This document shows, piece after piece, positions 15,033-23,436 of a DNA stretch of 45,926 nt. The notes under the pieces are model-generated. The model was not told the origin of the DNA, did not search any database, and worked only from the letters and a program-made list of their open reading frames with translations. The position numbers were made by a program, and so were the translations under genes. The stretch spans positions 1-45,926 of the forward strand of contig DJRT01000016.1 in assembly GCA_002437905.1 (NCBI GenBank), read 5' to 3'. This DNA is from Ruminococcaceae bacterium UBA6353. GTDB lineage: Bacteria; Bacillota; Clostridia; Oscillospirales; Acutalibacteraceae. Within the stretch, counting starts at the first letter, position 1. Each line of letters begins with the position of its first letter.

Positions 15033-16319
15033 ATGAGTCTGAAAAACGCAACCAAAAAAGAGAATAACCGTGTGGAGCTTGAGGTCGAGGTTGACGCGGC
15101 TGCATTCGGTGCGGCGGTGGACGCTGCGTATAAAAAGGATGTCAAGAAGATGTCTATTCCCGGCTTCCGCAAGGGCAAGGCACCCCGCGCCCTGATCGAG
15201 AAGGAGTACGGCTCCGGTGTATTTTACGAGACGGCGATGAACGATGTGTACCCCACCGCTCTGGACGAGGCGATCAAGGCCTCCGGCTATGAGTATGTGG
15301 AGGATAAGATCGACCTGGATGTGGTCTCTGTCGGCCCGGAGGGTCTGGTGTTCAAGGCCACCATCACCGTGAAGCCGGAGGTGACGCTGGAGGGCTATAA
15401 GGGCATCAAGGCAACCAAGCAGGCGGTCAAGGTGACCGATGAGGATATCGACGCCGAGCTCAAGCGCCTGCAGGAGCGCAATGCCCGTATGGTGTCCGTG
15501 GATGAGCGTGCGGCCGAGATGGGCGATACCGTGACCTTCGATTTTGAGGGCTTTGTGGACGGGGAGCCTTTCGATGGCGGCAAAGCTGAGAACCACGCGC
15601 TGGAGCTTGGCTCCGGCCAGTTTATCCCCGGCTTCGAGGAGCAGCTGGTGGGCGTCAAGGTGGACGACGAGCTGGATGTGAATGTGACCTTCCCGGAGGA
15701 TTACCACGCGAAGGAGCTGGCCGGCAAGGCGGCGGTATTCAAGTGCAAGATCCACAAGCTGGAGAAGAAAGAGCTGCCGGCGGTGGACGACGACCTGATC
15801 AAGGACGGCACCGACTTCGATACCGTGGAGGAATTCAAGGAGGATGCCAAAAAGCGCCTGACCGAGCAGCACACCAAGGCGGCGGATGACGCCGTGGAGG
15901 AGCAGCTGGTGGACGGCCTGATTGCCTGCATGAAGGCGGATATCCCTGAGGCGATGATCGAGAATACCATCAACGACCGCATCCAGGATTTTGCCTACCG
16001 TCTGCAGGCGCAGGGGCTGAGCATGGAGATGTATCTGCAGTATACCGGCATGGATCAGAAGGCGTTCCGCGACGGCTTCCGTGAGCAGGCCGAAAAGCAG
16101 GTAAAGGTGCGTCTGGCACTGGAGACTGTGGCGAAGCTGGAGAACATCGAGGCCACCGAAGAGGACATCGAGGCTGAGTATGCCAAGTTTGCCGAGCAGT
16201 ATCAGATGAAAGTGGAGAAGGTCAAGGCCGCTATCCCTGTTTCGGCTCTGACCAAGGATCTGGCTGTCAGCAAGGCGATGGATTGGATCAAGGCCAACGC
16301 CGCGATCACCGAGGAATAA
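15033..16319 (+). CDS. tig: Trigger factor, ribosome-associated chaperone and peptidyl-prolyl isomerase
   Basis: This is a 428-residue protein of normal length. It has an N-terminal ribosome-binding domain containing the signature GFRKGKAPR, a central FKBP-type PPIase domain (GDTVTFDFEGFVDGEPFDGG), and a C-terminal helical chaperone domain. GGGAGG is 9 bases before the ATG. It stands directly before clpP-clpX, the standard tig-clpP-clpX order. Confidence 0.97.
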   Translation: MSLKNATKKENNRVELEVEVDAAAFGAAVDAAYKKDVKKMSIPGFRKGKAPRALIEKEYGSGVFYETAMNDVYPTALDEAIKASGYEYVEDKIDLDVVSVGPEGLVFKATITVKPEVTLEGYKGIKATKQAVKVTDEDIDAELKRLQERNARMVSVDERAAEMGDTVTFDFEGFVDGEPFDGGKAENHALELGSGQFIPGFEEQLVGVKVDDELDVNVTFPEDYHAKELAGKAAVFKCKIHKLEKKELPAVDDDLIKDGTDFDTVEEFKEDAKKRLTEQHTKAADDAVEEQLVDGLIACMKADIPEAMIENTINDRIQDFAYRLQAQGLSMEMYLQYTGMDQKAFRDGFREQAEKQVKVRLALETVAKLENIEATEEDIEAEYAKFAEQYQMKVEKVKAAIPVSALTKDLAVSKAMDWIKANAAITEE

Positions 16320-16343
16320 TCAGCGGACGCTGTTTAAGTCCGG

Positions 16344-16383
16344 ATTTCCCTGCCCATACTTTTGCGGGCAGGGAAATTTCGGC
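16344..16383 (+). terminator. Stem-loop between tig and clpP
   Basis: A 12-base perfect stem (ATTTCCCTGCCC with GGGCAGGGAAAT) has a 10-base loop. Only a short T-rich tail follows, so it may be a weak terminator or an RNA-stabilising hairpin that adjusts clpPX expression relative to tig. Confidence 0.55.
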
Positions 16384-16434
16384 TTGTAATCCGGTTGTTT
16401 TTTTGACCGATCAATGGCTTTAGGAGGGCTGAAT

Positions 16435-17022
16435 ATGAGCAGTTTAGTACCGTATGTAATCGAACAGACCAGCCGCGGTGAGCGCAGCTATGACATCTTC
16501 TCCCGGCTGCTCAATGACCGCATTATCATGCTGTCGGATGAGGTGAACGATGTAACGGCATCGCTGGTGGTGGCACAGCTACTGTACCTTGAGGGGCAGG
16601 ACCCCGATAAGGATATCCACCTGTATATCAACAGCCCCGGCGGCTCGATCACAGCCGGCATGGCGATCTACGATACCATGCAGTATATCAAGTGCGATGT
16701 TTCAACCATCTGCATCGGCCTGGCGGCCAGCATGGGCAGCTTCCTGCTGGCGGCCGGCACCAAGGGCAAGCGCCTGGCGCTGCCCAACAGCGAGATCATG
16801 ATCCACCAGCCGCTGGGCGGCGCCAAGGGGCAGGCCTCGGATATCAAGATCCAGGCTGACCACATCGTGTATATCCGCAACCGCATGAATCACATGCTTT
16901 CGCAGATGACCGGCCAGCCGCTGGAGGTCATTGAGCGGGATACCGACCGCGATAACTGGATGAGCGCGGACGATGCCGTGCGCTATGGTCTGGTGGATAA
17001 GGTTGTTGACAAGCGTGCCTGA
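16435..17022 (+). CDS. clpP: ATP-dependent Clp protease proteolytic subunit
   Basis: This is a 195-residue serine protease. The nucleophile Ser99 is in GLAASMGSF and His124 in MIHQPLGG, and the catalytic Asp is in the DRDNW segment near 171-175. The start MSSLVP at 16435 has AGGAGG 7 bases ahead; an upstream in-frame ATG at 16414 has no site. It forms the tetradecameric chamber fed by ClpX, encoded next. Confidence 0.97.
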   Translation: MSSLVPYVIEQTSRGERSYDIFSRLLNDRIIMLSDEVNDVTASLVVAQLLYLEGQDPDKDIHLYINSPGGSITAGMAIYDTMQYIKCDVSTICIGLAASMGSFLLAAGTKGKRLALPNSEIMIHQPLGGAKGQASDIKIQADHIVYIRNRMNHMLSQMTGQPLEVIERDTDRDNWMSADDAVRYGLVDKVVDKRA

Positions 17023-17049
17023 CACGCAGGAAGATAAGGGGAAACTGGC

Positions 17050-18384
17050 ATGAGTGACGAGCATCAGAACAGGGTTGTGCGCTGCTCCTTCTGCGGTAAG
17101 CTGCAGGAGGATGTCAACCGCATGGTGTCCGGCCCCGGCGGGGTGTATATCTGCGATGAGTGCATTGAGCTGTGCGAAAGCCTCATCATGGACGGGGAAG
17201 CCCCCCGCACGCGGCGCCGCGAACCGGAAAGACCCGATAAACAGGATAAACCCGCCGCACCGCCCACCCTGCCCACGCCGAAGGAGATCAAGGCGCGGCT
17301 GGATGAGTATGTGATCGGGCAGGACGACGCCAAGGTGGTGCTGTCCGTGGCGGTGTATAACCACTATAAGCGCATCTATTTCGGCGGGGATATGGACGCC
17401 GAGCTGGGCAAGAGCAATGTGCTGCTGCTTGGCCCCACCGGCGTGGGCAAGACCGCCCTGGCACAGACGCTGGCCAAGGCGCTGGATGTGCCCTTTGCCA
17501 TCGCGGATGCCACCACGCTGACCGAGGCTGGCTATGTGGGCGAGGATGTGGAGAACATCCTGCTGCGGCTGATCCAGGCGGCGGACTATGATGTGGAAAA
17601 GGCCCAGCGCGGCATTATCTATGTGGACGAGATTGATAAGATTGCGCGCCGCAGCGAAAATCCCTCGATCACGCGGGATGTCAGCGGCGAGGGCGTGCAG
17701 CAGGCGCTGCTGAAGATCCTGGAGGGCACGGTGGCCAATGTGCCGCCGAACGGCGGACGCAAGCATCCGCAGCAGGAATTTATCCAGATCGACACCACCG
17801 ATATCCTGTTTATCCTCGGCGGTGCATTTGATGGCATCGCTAAGACCATTGAGCGGCGCGTCAGCTCCGGCTCTCTCGGCTTTGGCAATGAGGTCAAGTC
17901 CAAAAAGGATGGCAACGATGCCGCGCTACTGCGGCAGATCGTGCCGCAGGATCTGGTAAAGTACGGCCTGATACCGGAGCTGGTGGGGCGTATGCCGGTG
18001 ATCACGACCCTGCAGGCGCTGGATGCCGATGCGCTGGTGCGCATCCTCACCGAGCCGAAAAACGCCATTCTCAAGCAGTATGTGCAGCTTTTCCAGCTGG
18101 ATGATGTGCAGCTGGAATTTACCGACGACGCCCTGCGCGCCGTGGCGGAGCTGACGCTCAAGCGGGAGACCGGCGCACGCGGTCTGCGCAGCGTGATGGA
18201 GGGGCTGCTGACGAGGCTGATGTTTGAGATCCCCTCCGACCCAACGGTGGAGCGTGTGGTGATTACGGCCGCGTGCGTCAATGAGGGTGCGCAGCCGGAG
18301 ATCATCTATGATCCCAGCCGCAAAAACGGCCGTGCACGGCTGGCTGCCCGCAGCAAGGCGGCTGCCCGCCGCCGGACGGTATAA
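17050..18384 (+). CDS. clpX: ClpX, ATPase and unfoldase subunit of the Clp protease
   Basis: This is a 444-residue AAA+ protein. It has an N-terminal zinc-binding domain (CSFCGK and CDEC), then Walker A GPTGVGKT, Walker B IYVDEIDKI, and the sensor segment at GARGLRS. The ClpP-docking IGF-type loop appears as SLGFG. It ends in a basic tail (AARSKAAARRR) of about 20 residues beyond the usual end. It lies 27 bases after clpP. Confidence 0.97.
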   Translation: MSDEHQNRVVRCSFCGKLQEDVNRMVSGPGGVYICDECIELCESLIMDGEAPRTRRREPERPDKQDKPAAPPTLPTPKEIKARLDEYVIGQDDAKVVLSVAVYNHYKRIYFGGDMDAELGKSNVLLLGPTGVGKTALAQTLAKALDVPFAIADATTLTEAGYVGEDVENILLRLIQAADYDVEKAQRGIIYVDEIDKIARRSENPSITRDVSGEGVQQALLKILEGTVANVPPNGGRKHPQQEFIQIDTTDILFILGGAFDGIAKTIERRVSSGSLGFGNEVKSKKDGNDAALLRQIVPQDLVKYGLIPELVGRMPVITTLQALDADALVRILTEPKNAILKQYVQLFQLDDVQLEFTDDALRAVAELTLKRETGARGLRSVMEGLLTRLMFEIPSDPTVERVVITAACVNEGAQPEIIYDPSRKNGRARLAARSKAAARRRTV

Positions 18385-18418
18385 GCAATGGAATAGAATA
18401 GTGGTCGGTCGCTATTTT

Positions 18419-18466
18419 GCCGCCCGGCAGAGCCGTATAGCGTACAGCGTACAGCCCTGCCGGGCG
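18419..18466 (+). repeat. Inverted repeat between clpX and lon, abutting the lon promoter
   Basis: CGCCCGGCAG (18421-18430) pairs perfectly with CTGCCGGGCG (18457-18466). The loop contains a tandem repeat AGCGTACAGCGTAC. The right arm ends exactly where the -35 hexamer of lon begins. No T-run follows, so it could be a regulator-binding site or a hairpin ending clpX read-through. Confidence 0.5.
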
Positions 18467-18495
18467 TTGACAAATCGGCTGACCAGTGATAGGAT
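18467..18495 (+). promoter_or_regulatory. Promoter of lon
   Basis: A perfect -35 TTGACA (18467-18472), a 17-base spacer and TAGGAT (18490-18495) lie about 27 bases before the lon start. No CIRCE element or complete CtsR box is visible. Confidence 0.75.
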
Positions 18496-18521
18496 ATGAC
18501 CCGAAGCTGAGGTGATTTTCA

Positions 18522-20855
18522 ATGGAAAAACGGTATGAAACCTTGCCCCTGCTGGCTTTGCGGGGGTTGGTGTGCTTTCCGGAAACGGTTATGCACTTTG
18601 ATGTCGGCCGTCTGCGGTCGGTGGCAGCGCTCAATGCCTGCATGAAGAAGGATCAGCGGGTGTTCCTGGTGGCGCAGAGTGATCTGGAAGAGGATGACCC
18701 GAAGCCGGAGGCGCTCGGCGGCATGGGCGTGGTGGCCCATGTGCAGCAGATCCTGAAGCTGCCGCACGATACCTTTCGCGTGATCGTAGAGGGAGAGTAC
18801 CGTGCCTGCGCGGTTGAATTCCTGCAGGAGGTGCCCTACTATGTGGCGGTGGTGGAAGAGCGCCGCAGCCGCCCGATGGCCGACCAGACAAAGCAGGAGG
18901 CGCTGGTACGCAAGTGCCGGGAGTATTTCGGCCGCTATGCCGAGCTGGCGCCGAAGATGGCGCCGGATGTGCTGCTGACGGTGGCAACAGATAACGATAT
19001 CGGCCACCTGACGGACTATATCGCCTCCAACCTGTCGGTGCCGGCGGAGGAAAAGCAGCACATTCTGTCCTACCTGGCGGTGGATAGCCGGGCGCTGGCT
19101 CTGCTGCGTCTGCTGGATAAGGAATGTCAGCTGCTGGCACTGGAGCAAAAGATCGAGTCCAAGGTGCAAAAACAGATGGACGATAATCAGCGGGATTATT
19201 ACCTGCGTGAACAGATCCACGCCATCTCCGAAGAACTGGGGGAGGGCGACGATCCGCTGGAGGAGTCCACAGAATATCTGGACAGGATCGAAAAGCTGCA
19301 GCTGCCGCCGGAGATTGCCGAGCCGCTGCAGAAGGAATGCCGCAAGCTGGGCAAGATGCCCCCCGGCTCCCATGAGGCCACTGTGGTGCGCACCTACCTG
19401 GATACCTGCCTGGAGCTGCCGTGGAACACGCGCACCAAGGAGCGCCTGGATCTTACCCGCGCCCGCCGTATTCTGGATCGCGACCATTACGGTCTGAGCA
19501 AGGTGAAGGATCGGATTGTGGAAACGCTGGCTGTGCGCCAGCTGTCGGATCAGATGAAGGGGCAGGTGCTCTGTCTGGTCGGCCCGCCCGGCGTCGGCAA
19601 GACCTCCATCGCCCGCTCCATGGCGGAGGCGATGAAACGCAACTATGTGCGGGTGTCTCTCGGCGGCGTGAAGGACGAATCGGAGATTCGCGGACACCGG
19701 CGCACCTATGTGGGGGCTATGCCCGGCCGCATCATCAGCGCCATCCGCCAGGCCGGCAGCAAAAACCCGCTGGTGCTGCTGGATGAGATTGATAAAATGA
19801 GCAGTGACTTCCGCGGCGATCCGGCCTCGGCTATGCTGGAGGTGCTGGATACCGAGCAGAACAGCACCTTCCGTGACCACTACATAGATCTGCCCTTTGA
19901 TCTGTCGGATGTGCTGTTTATCACCACGGCCAATGATGCCTCGGCCATTCCGGAGCCGCTGTTTGACCGGATGGATGTGATTGAGCTTTCCAGCTACACG
20001 GCGGAGGAGAAAAAGCACATTGCCCGCCAGCATCTGCTGAAAAAGCAGCTGAAAAAGCATGGCCTCACCCCACGGCAGCTTCGTCTTTCGGATGCAGCAC
20101 TGGCGCGGATTATCGAATGTTATACCTGTGAGGCCGGTGTGCGCAGCCTGGAACGCACCATTGCTACCCTGTGCCGCAAAACGGCCAAGGCGATTGTGGA
20201 GGGCAGCAGCGAGGCGGTATCGGTCACGCCGGAAAATCTGGAGACCTATCTCGGCCCGGAGAAATATAAACCGGAGCCGCAGAAGCACAAGGATGAGGTG
20301 GGCGTGGTCAACGGCCTGGCCTGGACAGCCGCCGGCGGCACCACGCTGCCGGTGGAGGTAGCGGTGCTGGAGGGCAGCGGCAAGGTAGAGCTGACCGGCA
20401 ACCTTGGCGATGTGATGAAGGAATCGGCGCATATCGCCGTCAGCTATGTGCGCTCTCGCGCGCGGGATTGGCACATCGAGCCGGATTTCTATAAGACCAA
20501 GGATATCCACATCCATGTGCCGGAGGGAGCCGTGCCGAAGGACGGCCCCTCGGCCGGTGTGACGATGGCCACGGCTATCGTGTCTGCCCTGACCGGCATC
20601 CCGGTGCGGGGGGATGTAGCCATGACCGGTGAGATCTCGCTGCGCGGCCGCGTGCTGCCGATCGGCGGTCTGCGGGAGAAAAGCATGGCGGCCTACACCC
20701 ACCGGCTCTCCACCGTAATCATTCCGGAGGATAATCTGCCGGATCTGGCCGAGGTGGACGAGGCCGTGCGCAAGCACACACAGTTTATTTCTGCCAACCA
20801 TCTGGATACCGTGATCGGCAACGCCCTGACGGCGGATCCGGGGGCGGCAAACTGA
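18522..20855 (+). CDS. lon: Endopeptidase La (Lon protease)
   Basis: This is a 777-residue LonA-type protease. It has an N-terminal substrate-binding domain (LPLLALRGLVCFPETV), a coiled-coil middle, an AAA+ module with GPPGVGKTS and LLDEIDKM, and a C-terminal protease domain. The Ser of the Ser-Lys dyad is in PKDGPSAG, and the Lys is in the GGLREKSMAA segment. It degrades misfolded and regulatory proteins. GAGGTG precedes the ATG. It is 13 bases ahead of ysxC, a widely conserved pair. Confidence 0.97.
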   Translation: MEKRYETLPLLALRGLVCFPETVMHFDVGRLRSVAALNACMKKDQRVFLVAQSDLEEDDPKPEALGGMGVVAHVQQILKLPHDTFRVIVEGEYRACAVEFLQEVPYYVAVVEERRSRPMADQTKQEALVRKCREYFGRYAELAPKMAPDVLLTVATDNDIGHLTDYIASNLSVPAEEKQHILSYLAVDSRALALLRLLDKECQLLALEQKIESKVQKQMDDNQRDYYLREQIHAISEELGEGDDPLEESTEYLDRIEKLQLPPEIAEPLQKECRKLGKMPPGSHEATVVRTYLDTCLELPWNTRTKERLDLTRARRILDRDHYGLSKVKDRIVETLAVRQLSDQMKGQVLCLVGPPGVGKTSIARSMAEAMKRNYVRVSLGGVKDESEIRGHRRTYVGAMPGRIISAIRQAGSKNPLVLLDEIDKMSSDFRGDPASAMLEVLDTEQNSTFRDHYIDLPFDLSDVLFITTANDASAIPEPLFDRMDVIELSSYTAEEKKHIARQHLLKKQLKKHGLTPRQLRLSDAALARIIECYTCEAGVRSLERTIATLCRKTAKAIVEGSSEAVSVTPENLETYLGPEKYKPEPQKHKDEVGVVNGLAWTAAGGTTLPVEVAVLEGSGKVELTGNLGDVMKESAHIAVSYVRSRARDWHIEPDFYKTKDIHIHVPEGAVPKDGPSAGVTMATAIVSALTGIPVRGDVAMTGEISLRGRVLPIGGLREKSMAAYTHRLSTVIIPEDNLPDLAEVDEAVRKHTQFISANHLDTVIGNALTADPGAAN

Positions 20856-20868
20856 ACGGAGGGAATCC

Positions 20869-21453
20869 ATGCGCTGGGAAGCTGCAGAATTTGAATTATC
20901 CGCCGGCATCTCCTCACAGCTGCCGCACAGCAGTCTGCCGGAGTTTGCCTTTTCCGGCCGCTCCAATGTCGGAAAATCCTCGCTGATCAACCGTCTGCTG
21001 GGGCGCAAGGCATTGGCGCGCACCAGCGCCACGCCCGGCAAGACTGCCACGGTCAATTTCTACCGTCTGCCGGAGCTGCGGTTTGTGGATCTGCCCGGCT
21101 ATGGCTATGCCAGAGTATCCGGCAGTGAGCGCCGGCGCTGGATGGAGCTGATCGAGGGCTACTTCGATCAGGAACGGGATCTGCGGCTGGTGCTGCAGCT
21201 TCTGGACAGCCGCCATGCACCCAGTGCCGATGACCGGCAAATGCTGGAATATCTTGTGCAGCGGGAGATCCCCTTTGTGGTGGTGCTGACCAAGGTGGAC
21301 AAGCTGAATAAGACCGAGCGCGCCCGGCAGGAGGAAGCCTTCGCGCAGGCGCTTGGCGCCTATGAGGGCGTGACGGTGGTGCCCTTCTCGGCCGTAACGG
21401 GCGAGGGTGTGGAACCGCTGCGTCGTATACTGCTGGAGCTGACAGAGGACTGA
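20869..21453 (+). CDS. ysxC: Ribosome biogenesis GTP-binding protein YsxC/EngB
   Basis: This is a 194-residue GTPase with G1 GRSNVGKSSL, G3 DLPGYGYA and G4 TKVDK, followed by FSAVTGEG. It is a normal-length EngB involved in 50S assembly. It is coupled to lon and followed by a strong terminator. Confidence 0.96.
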   Translation: MRWEAAEFELSAGISSQLPHSSLPEFAFSGRSNVGKSSLINRLLGRKALARTSATPGKTATVNFYRLPELRFVDLPGYGYARVSGSERRRWMELIEGYFDQERDLRLVLQLLDSRHAPSADDRQMLEYLVQREIPFVVVLTKVDKLNKTERARQEEAFAQALGAYEGVTVVPFSAVTGEGVEPLRRILLELTED

Positions 21454-21468
21454 ACCGTGTATAACACC

Positions 21469-21516
21469 AAAGCCCCCGGCGGACACCCTGTGTGTCTGCC
21501 GGGGGCGGCTTTTTGG
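21469..21516 (+). terminator. Intrinsic terminator after ysxC
   Basis: A 15-base GC-rich stem (GCCCCCGGCGGACAC with GTGTCTGCCGGGGGC) is followed by GGCTTTTT. Confidence 0.93.
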
Positions 21517-21531
21517 TAACAATATTGTCAT

Positions 21532-21560
21532 TTGACGGGTATCGCCGGCTATGGTATACT
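21532..21560 (+). promoter_or_regulatory. Promoter of the DUF4349 lipoprotein gene
   Basis: TTGACG and TATACT are separated by 17 bases, about 38 bases ahead of the start codon. Confidence 0.85.
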
Positions 21561-21598
21561 GAAACCGGAAACCAGAAAAGACATCGGGAGGCGATACC

Positions 21599-22480
21599 AT
21601 GCGATTACGCGTACAGACTCTTTTGGCGGCGGCATTGGTGCTGGCGGTGCTTCTGACCGGCTGCGGCCGGGCGGCAAACGGAAACAAAAGCTATGCCTAC
21701 ACCACGGCAGAGGACGCCTATGCGCCCGGCGCTTCTAATGAGAGCGTTACCGAATCGGCGGCCACGCGGCAGGTGATCATCACAGCCGGCTATTCTGTGG
21801 AGGTAAAGGATTTTTCTGCGGCGGCTGAGGCGCTGGAAAAGCTTACTGCGCAGTATAGCGGCTACACGGAGCAGGCGGAATTGTCTGATCCGGAAAGTGC
21901 GGCCGGCAGCGGCCGGTACTCTCTGCGTATTCCTGCCGAGCAGCTGGATGCCTTTGCTGAGGGATTGAAGGCGGTTGGCCGCATCCGCAGCGGATCAAAA
22001 TCCGAAGAGGATGTGACCGAGCAGTATCAGGATATCCAGGCGCAAATCAATGCCCGTACCACACAGCGGGATCGTCTGCTGGAATTGGTGGAAAAGGCGG
22101 AAACCCTGGAGGATCTGCTGAAGCTGGAGGAGCAGCTGACGCAGGTGCAGACCGAGCTGGACAGCCTTATCGGCCGGCAGAAGCTGTACGATAACCAGGT
22201 TCGCTATGCTACCGTGAGTGTGCGCCTGTATGTGGCGGATCGCCTGGCTGGCGGGGATTCCTACGGCAGTGAGCTGAAAACGGCCTTTTTCGATGCCTTC
22301 AACACGGCGTTTTCGGTCGTGAAGTTTCTGGGCGTCGCCCTTGTGTGGCTGCTGCCGGTGCTGCTGGTGGCGGCTGTTGTGCTGGCCATTGTGCTGCCGA
22401 TCACCCGGCGGCGCCGCCGTCTGCGCCGGGAGGGACGCAGCGGCTATCAATCGCCTGCCCCGCCGCCCAAGCAATCGTAG
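21599..22480 (+). CDS. DUF4349-domain lipoprotein
   Basis: This is a 293-residue protein with a lipoprotein signal peptide ending in the lipobox LLTGC (Cys21). A DUF4349 domain follows (YSVEVKDFSAAAEAL onward), including a coiled-coil stretch around residues 140-190. A C-terminal membrane helix (about 245-268) and a basic cytoplasmic tail complete it. It is probably anchored at both ends in the membrane. Function is unknown for the family. GGGAGG is 8 bases before the ATG, and it is a single-gene unit with its own promoter and terminator. Confidence 0.88.
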   Translation: MRLRVQTLLAAALVLAVLLTGCGRAANGNKSYAYTTAEDAYAPGASNESVTESAATRQVIITAGYSVEVKDFSAAAEALEKLTAQYSGYTEQAELSDPESAAGSGRYSLRIPAEQLDAFAEGLKAVGRIRSGSKSEEDVTEQYQDIQAQINARTTQRDRLLELVEKAETLEDLLKLEEQLTQVQTELDSLIGRQKLYDNQVRYATVSVRLYVADRLAGGDSYGSELKTAFFDAFNTAFSVVKFLGVALVWLLPVLLVAAVVLAIVLPITRRRRRLRREGRSGYQSPAPPPKQS

Positions 22481-22519
22481 AGCTGCCACTGCTATCGCAT
22501 AGCGGAAATGGGAAAAACG

Positions 22520-22563
22520 AAGCCGCGCAATTCGGACGGTCTCCGAATTGCGCGGCGCTTTTC
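22520..22563. terminator. Bidirectional terminator between convergent genes
   Basis: GCCGCGCAATTCGGA pairs perfectly with TCCGAATTGCGCGGC around a short loop. A T-run follows on the plus strand and a short one on the minus strand. It lies between the lipoprotein gene and the end of the deacetylase pair. Confidence 0.88.
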
Positions 22564-22569
22564 TGTTTA

Positions 22570-23436
22570 TCAGACCACCAGCTCCTCGCCGGGGGCAATG
22601 GACAGAATGGTTTCCGGGGTTTTGTCCCATACCGTCGGCCCGCCGAAGCTGAGCCACAGGGGAATATCGGTGGGATTATACAGGCGGTGGCCATCAGCGG
22701 ATTTTTCCAGCCGGTCAAATTTTGCGGCGTAGGCGAATATCTGCTCATCCGGTGCATACCAGACGGTGTCGTGGCCGCTCAGCGTCTGCATCAGCTGTTC
22801 GATCCTTTCCCAGTCGCCTTCGTGCTCATCAAAATTGTAGGTGTGTCCCCAGATATACAGCAGATACGGCGTTTCAATGCACGGCTCATGCAAGAATTTT
22901 TCCGCAATGGCCGGCAGCTCCGGGTCGCGGTAGCTGGCCGTCGAATCAAACGGGCAAAGCTCGGTCGGGAACGCGATGCTGTGGCTGGAACGCGGTGAGC
23001 GGATATAGGTAATGCCGCATTGCTTCGCTATGCGGATGGTGGTCTCATTGTAGGGGCCGTTCGGAATGGCCAGGCCGGTGATCGGCCGGCCGAACAGCCG
23101 CTCCAGCGCTATGCGGTCGCCCAGGATCTCGTCGGCGATCTCCGCCTCGCTTGCATTAAGCAGCGTGGGGTGATGGGCGGTGTGGCAGGCGATGCCGCAG
23201 TGCGGATCGGTGTAGGTGGGGCGCACCTCCTCATCCACCATGGCGCGCCAGACGGTGCCGGCCGGGTAGGTGTGGCTGCGGGGGATGAAGCGGCCGCTGT
23301 TCAGGTTGAAGGTGCTGCACAGCCCGTATTGCCGGAGCAGCCCGATAAAGCGTTTATCCTGCTGCACGCCGTCATCAAAGCTGAGCGTGAGCGCCCGGCT
23401 GCGGCCGCCGGGGTAGCGCATGAAGATCCGTTTCAT
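22570..23436 (-). CDS. NodB-like polysaccharide deacetylase family protein (distal copy)
   Basis: This is a 288-residue protein of the carbohydrate esterase 4 fold. It has TLSFDDG (base and metal Asp pair) near the N-terminus and the metal site CHTAHHP near residue 84. The motif-3 region is GLAIPNGPYN, where most members have YPYG. There is no signal peptide, so it probably acts inside the cell. Its ATG overlaps the stop of the upstream paralogue by 4 bases. The C-terminal part ends in a small beta-rich tail shared with the paralogue (VWDKTPETILSIAPGEELV). The substrate is unknown. Confidence 0.85.
   Translation of the reverse strand: MKRIFMRYPGGRSRALTLSFDDGVQQDKRFIGLLRQYGLCSTFNLNSGRFIPRSHTYPAGTVWRAMVDEEVRPTYTDPHCGIACHTAHHPTLLNASEAEIADEILGDRIALERLFGRPITGLAIPNGPYNETTIRIAKQCGITYIRSPRSSHSIAFPTELCPFDSTASYRDPELPAIAEKFLHEPCIETPYLLYIWGHTYNFDEHEGDWERIEQLMQTLSGHDTVWYAPDEQIFAYAAKFDRLEKSADGHRLYNPTDIPLWLSFGGPTVWDKTPETILSIAPGEELVV

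Noticed and set aside
16395..16415. CtsR-like operator before clpP
   Set aside because: Only a short TTGA...TCAA repeat is present; the tandem GGTCAAA heptamers of a CtsR box are not.
18519..21056. Minus-strand frame of 845 codons opposite lon
   Set aside because: Lon is unambiguous on the plus strand. The long antisense frame reflects third-position GC bias, with His/Gln/Arg-rich composition.
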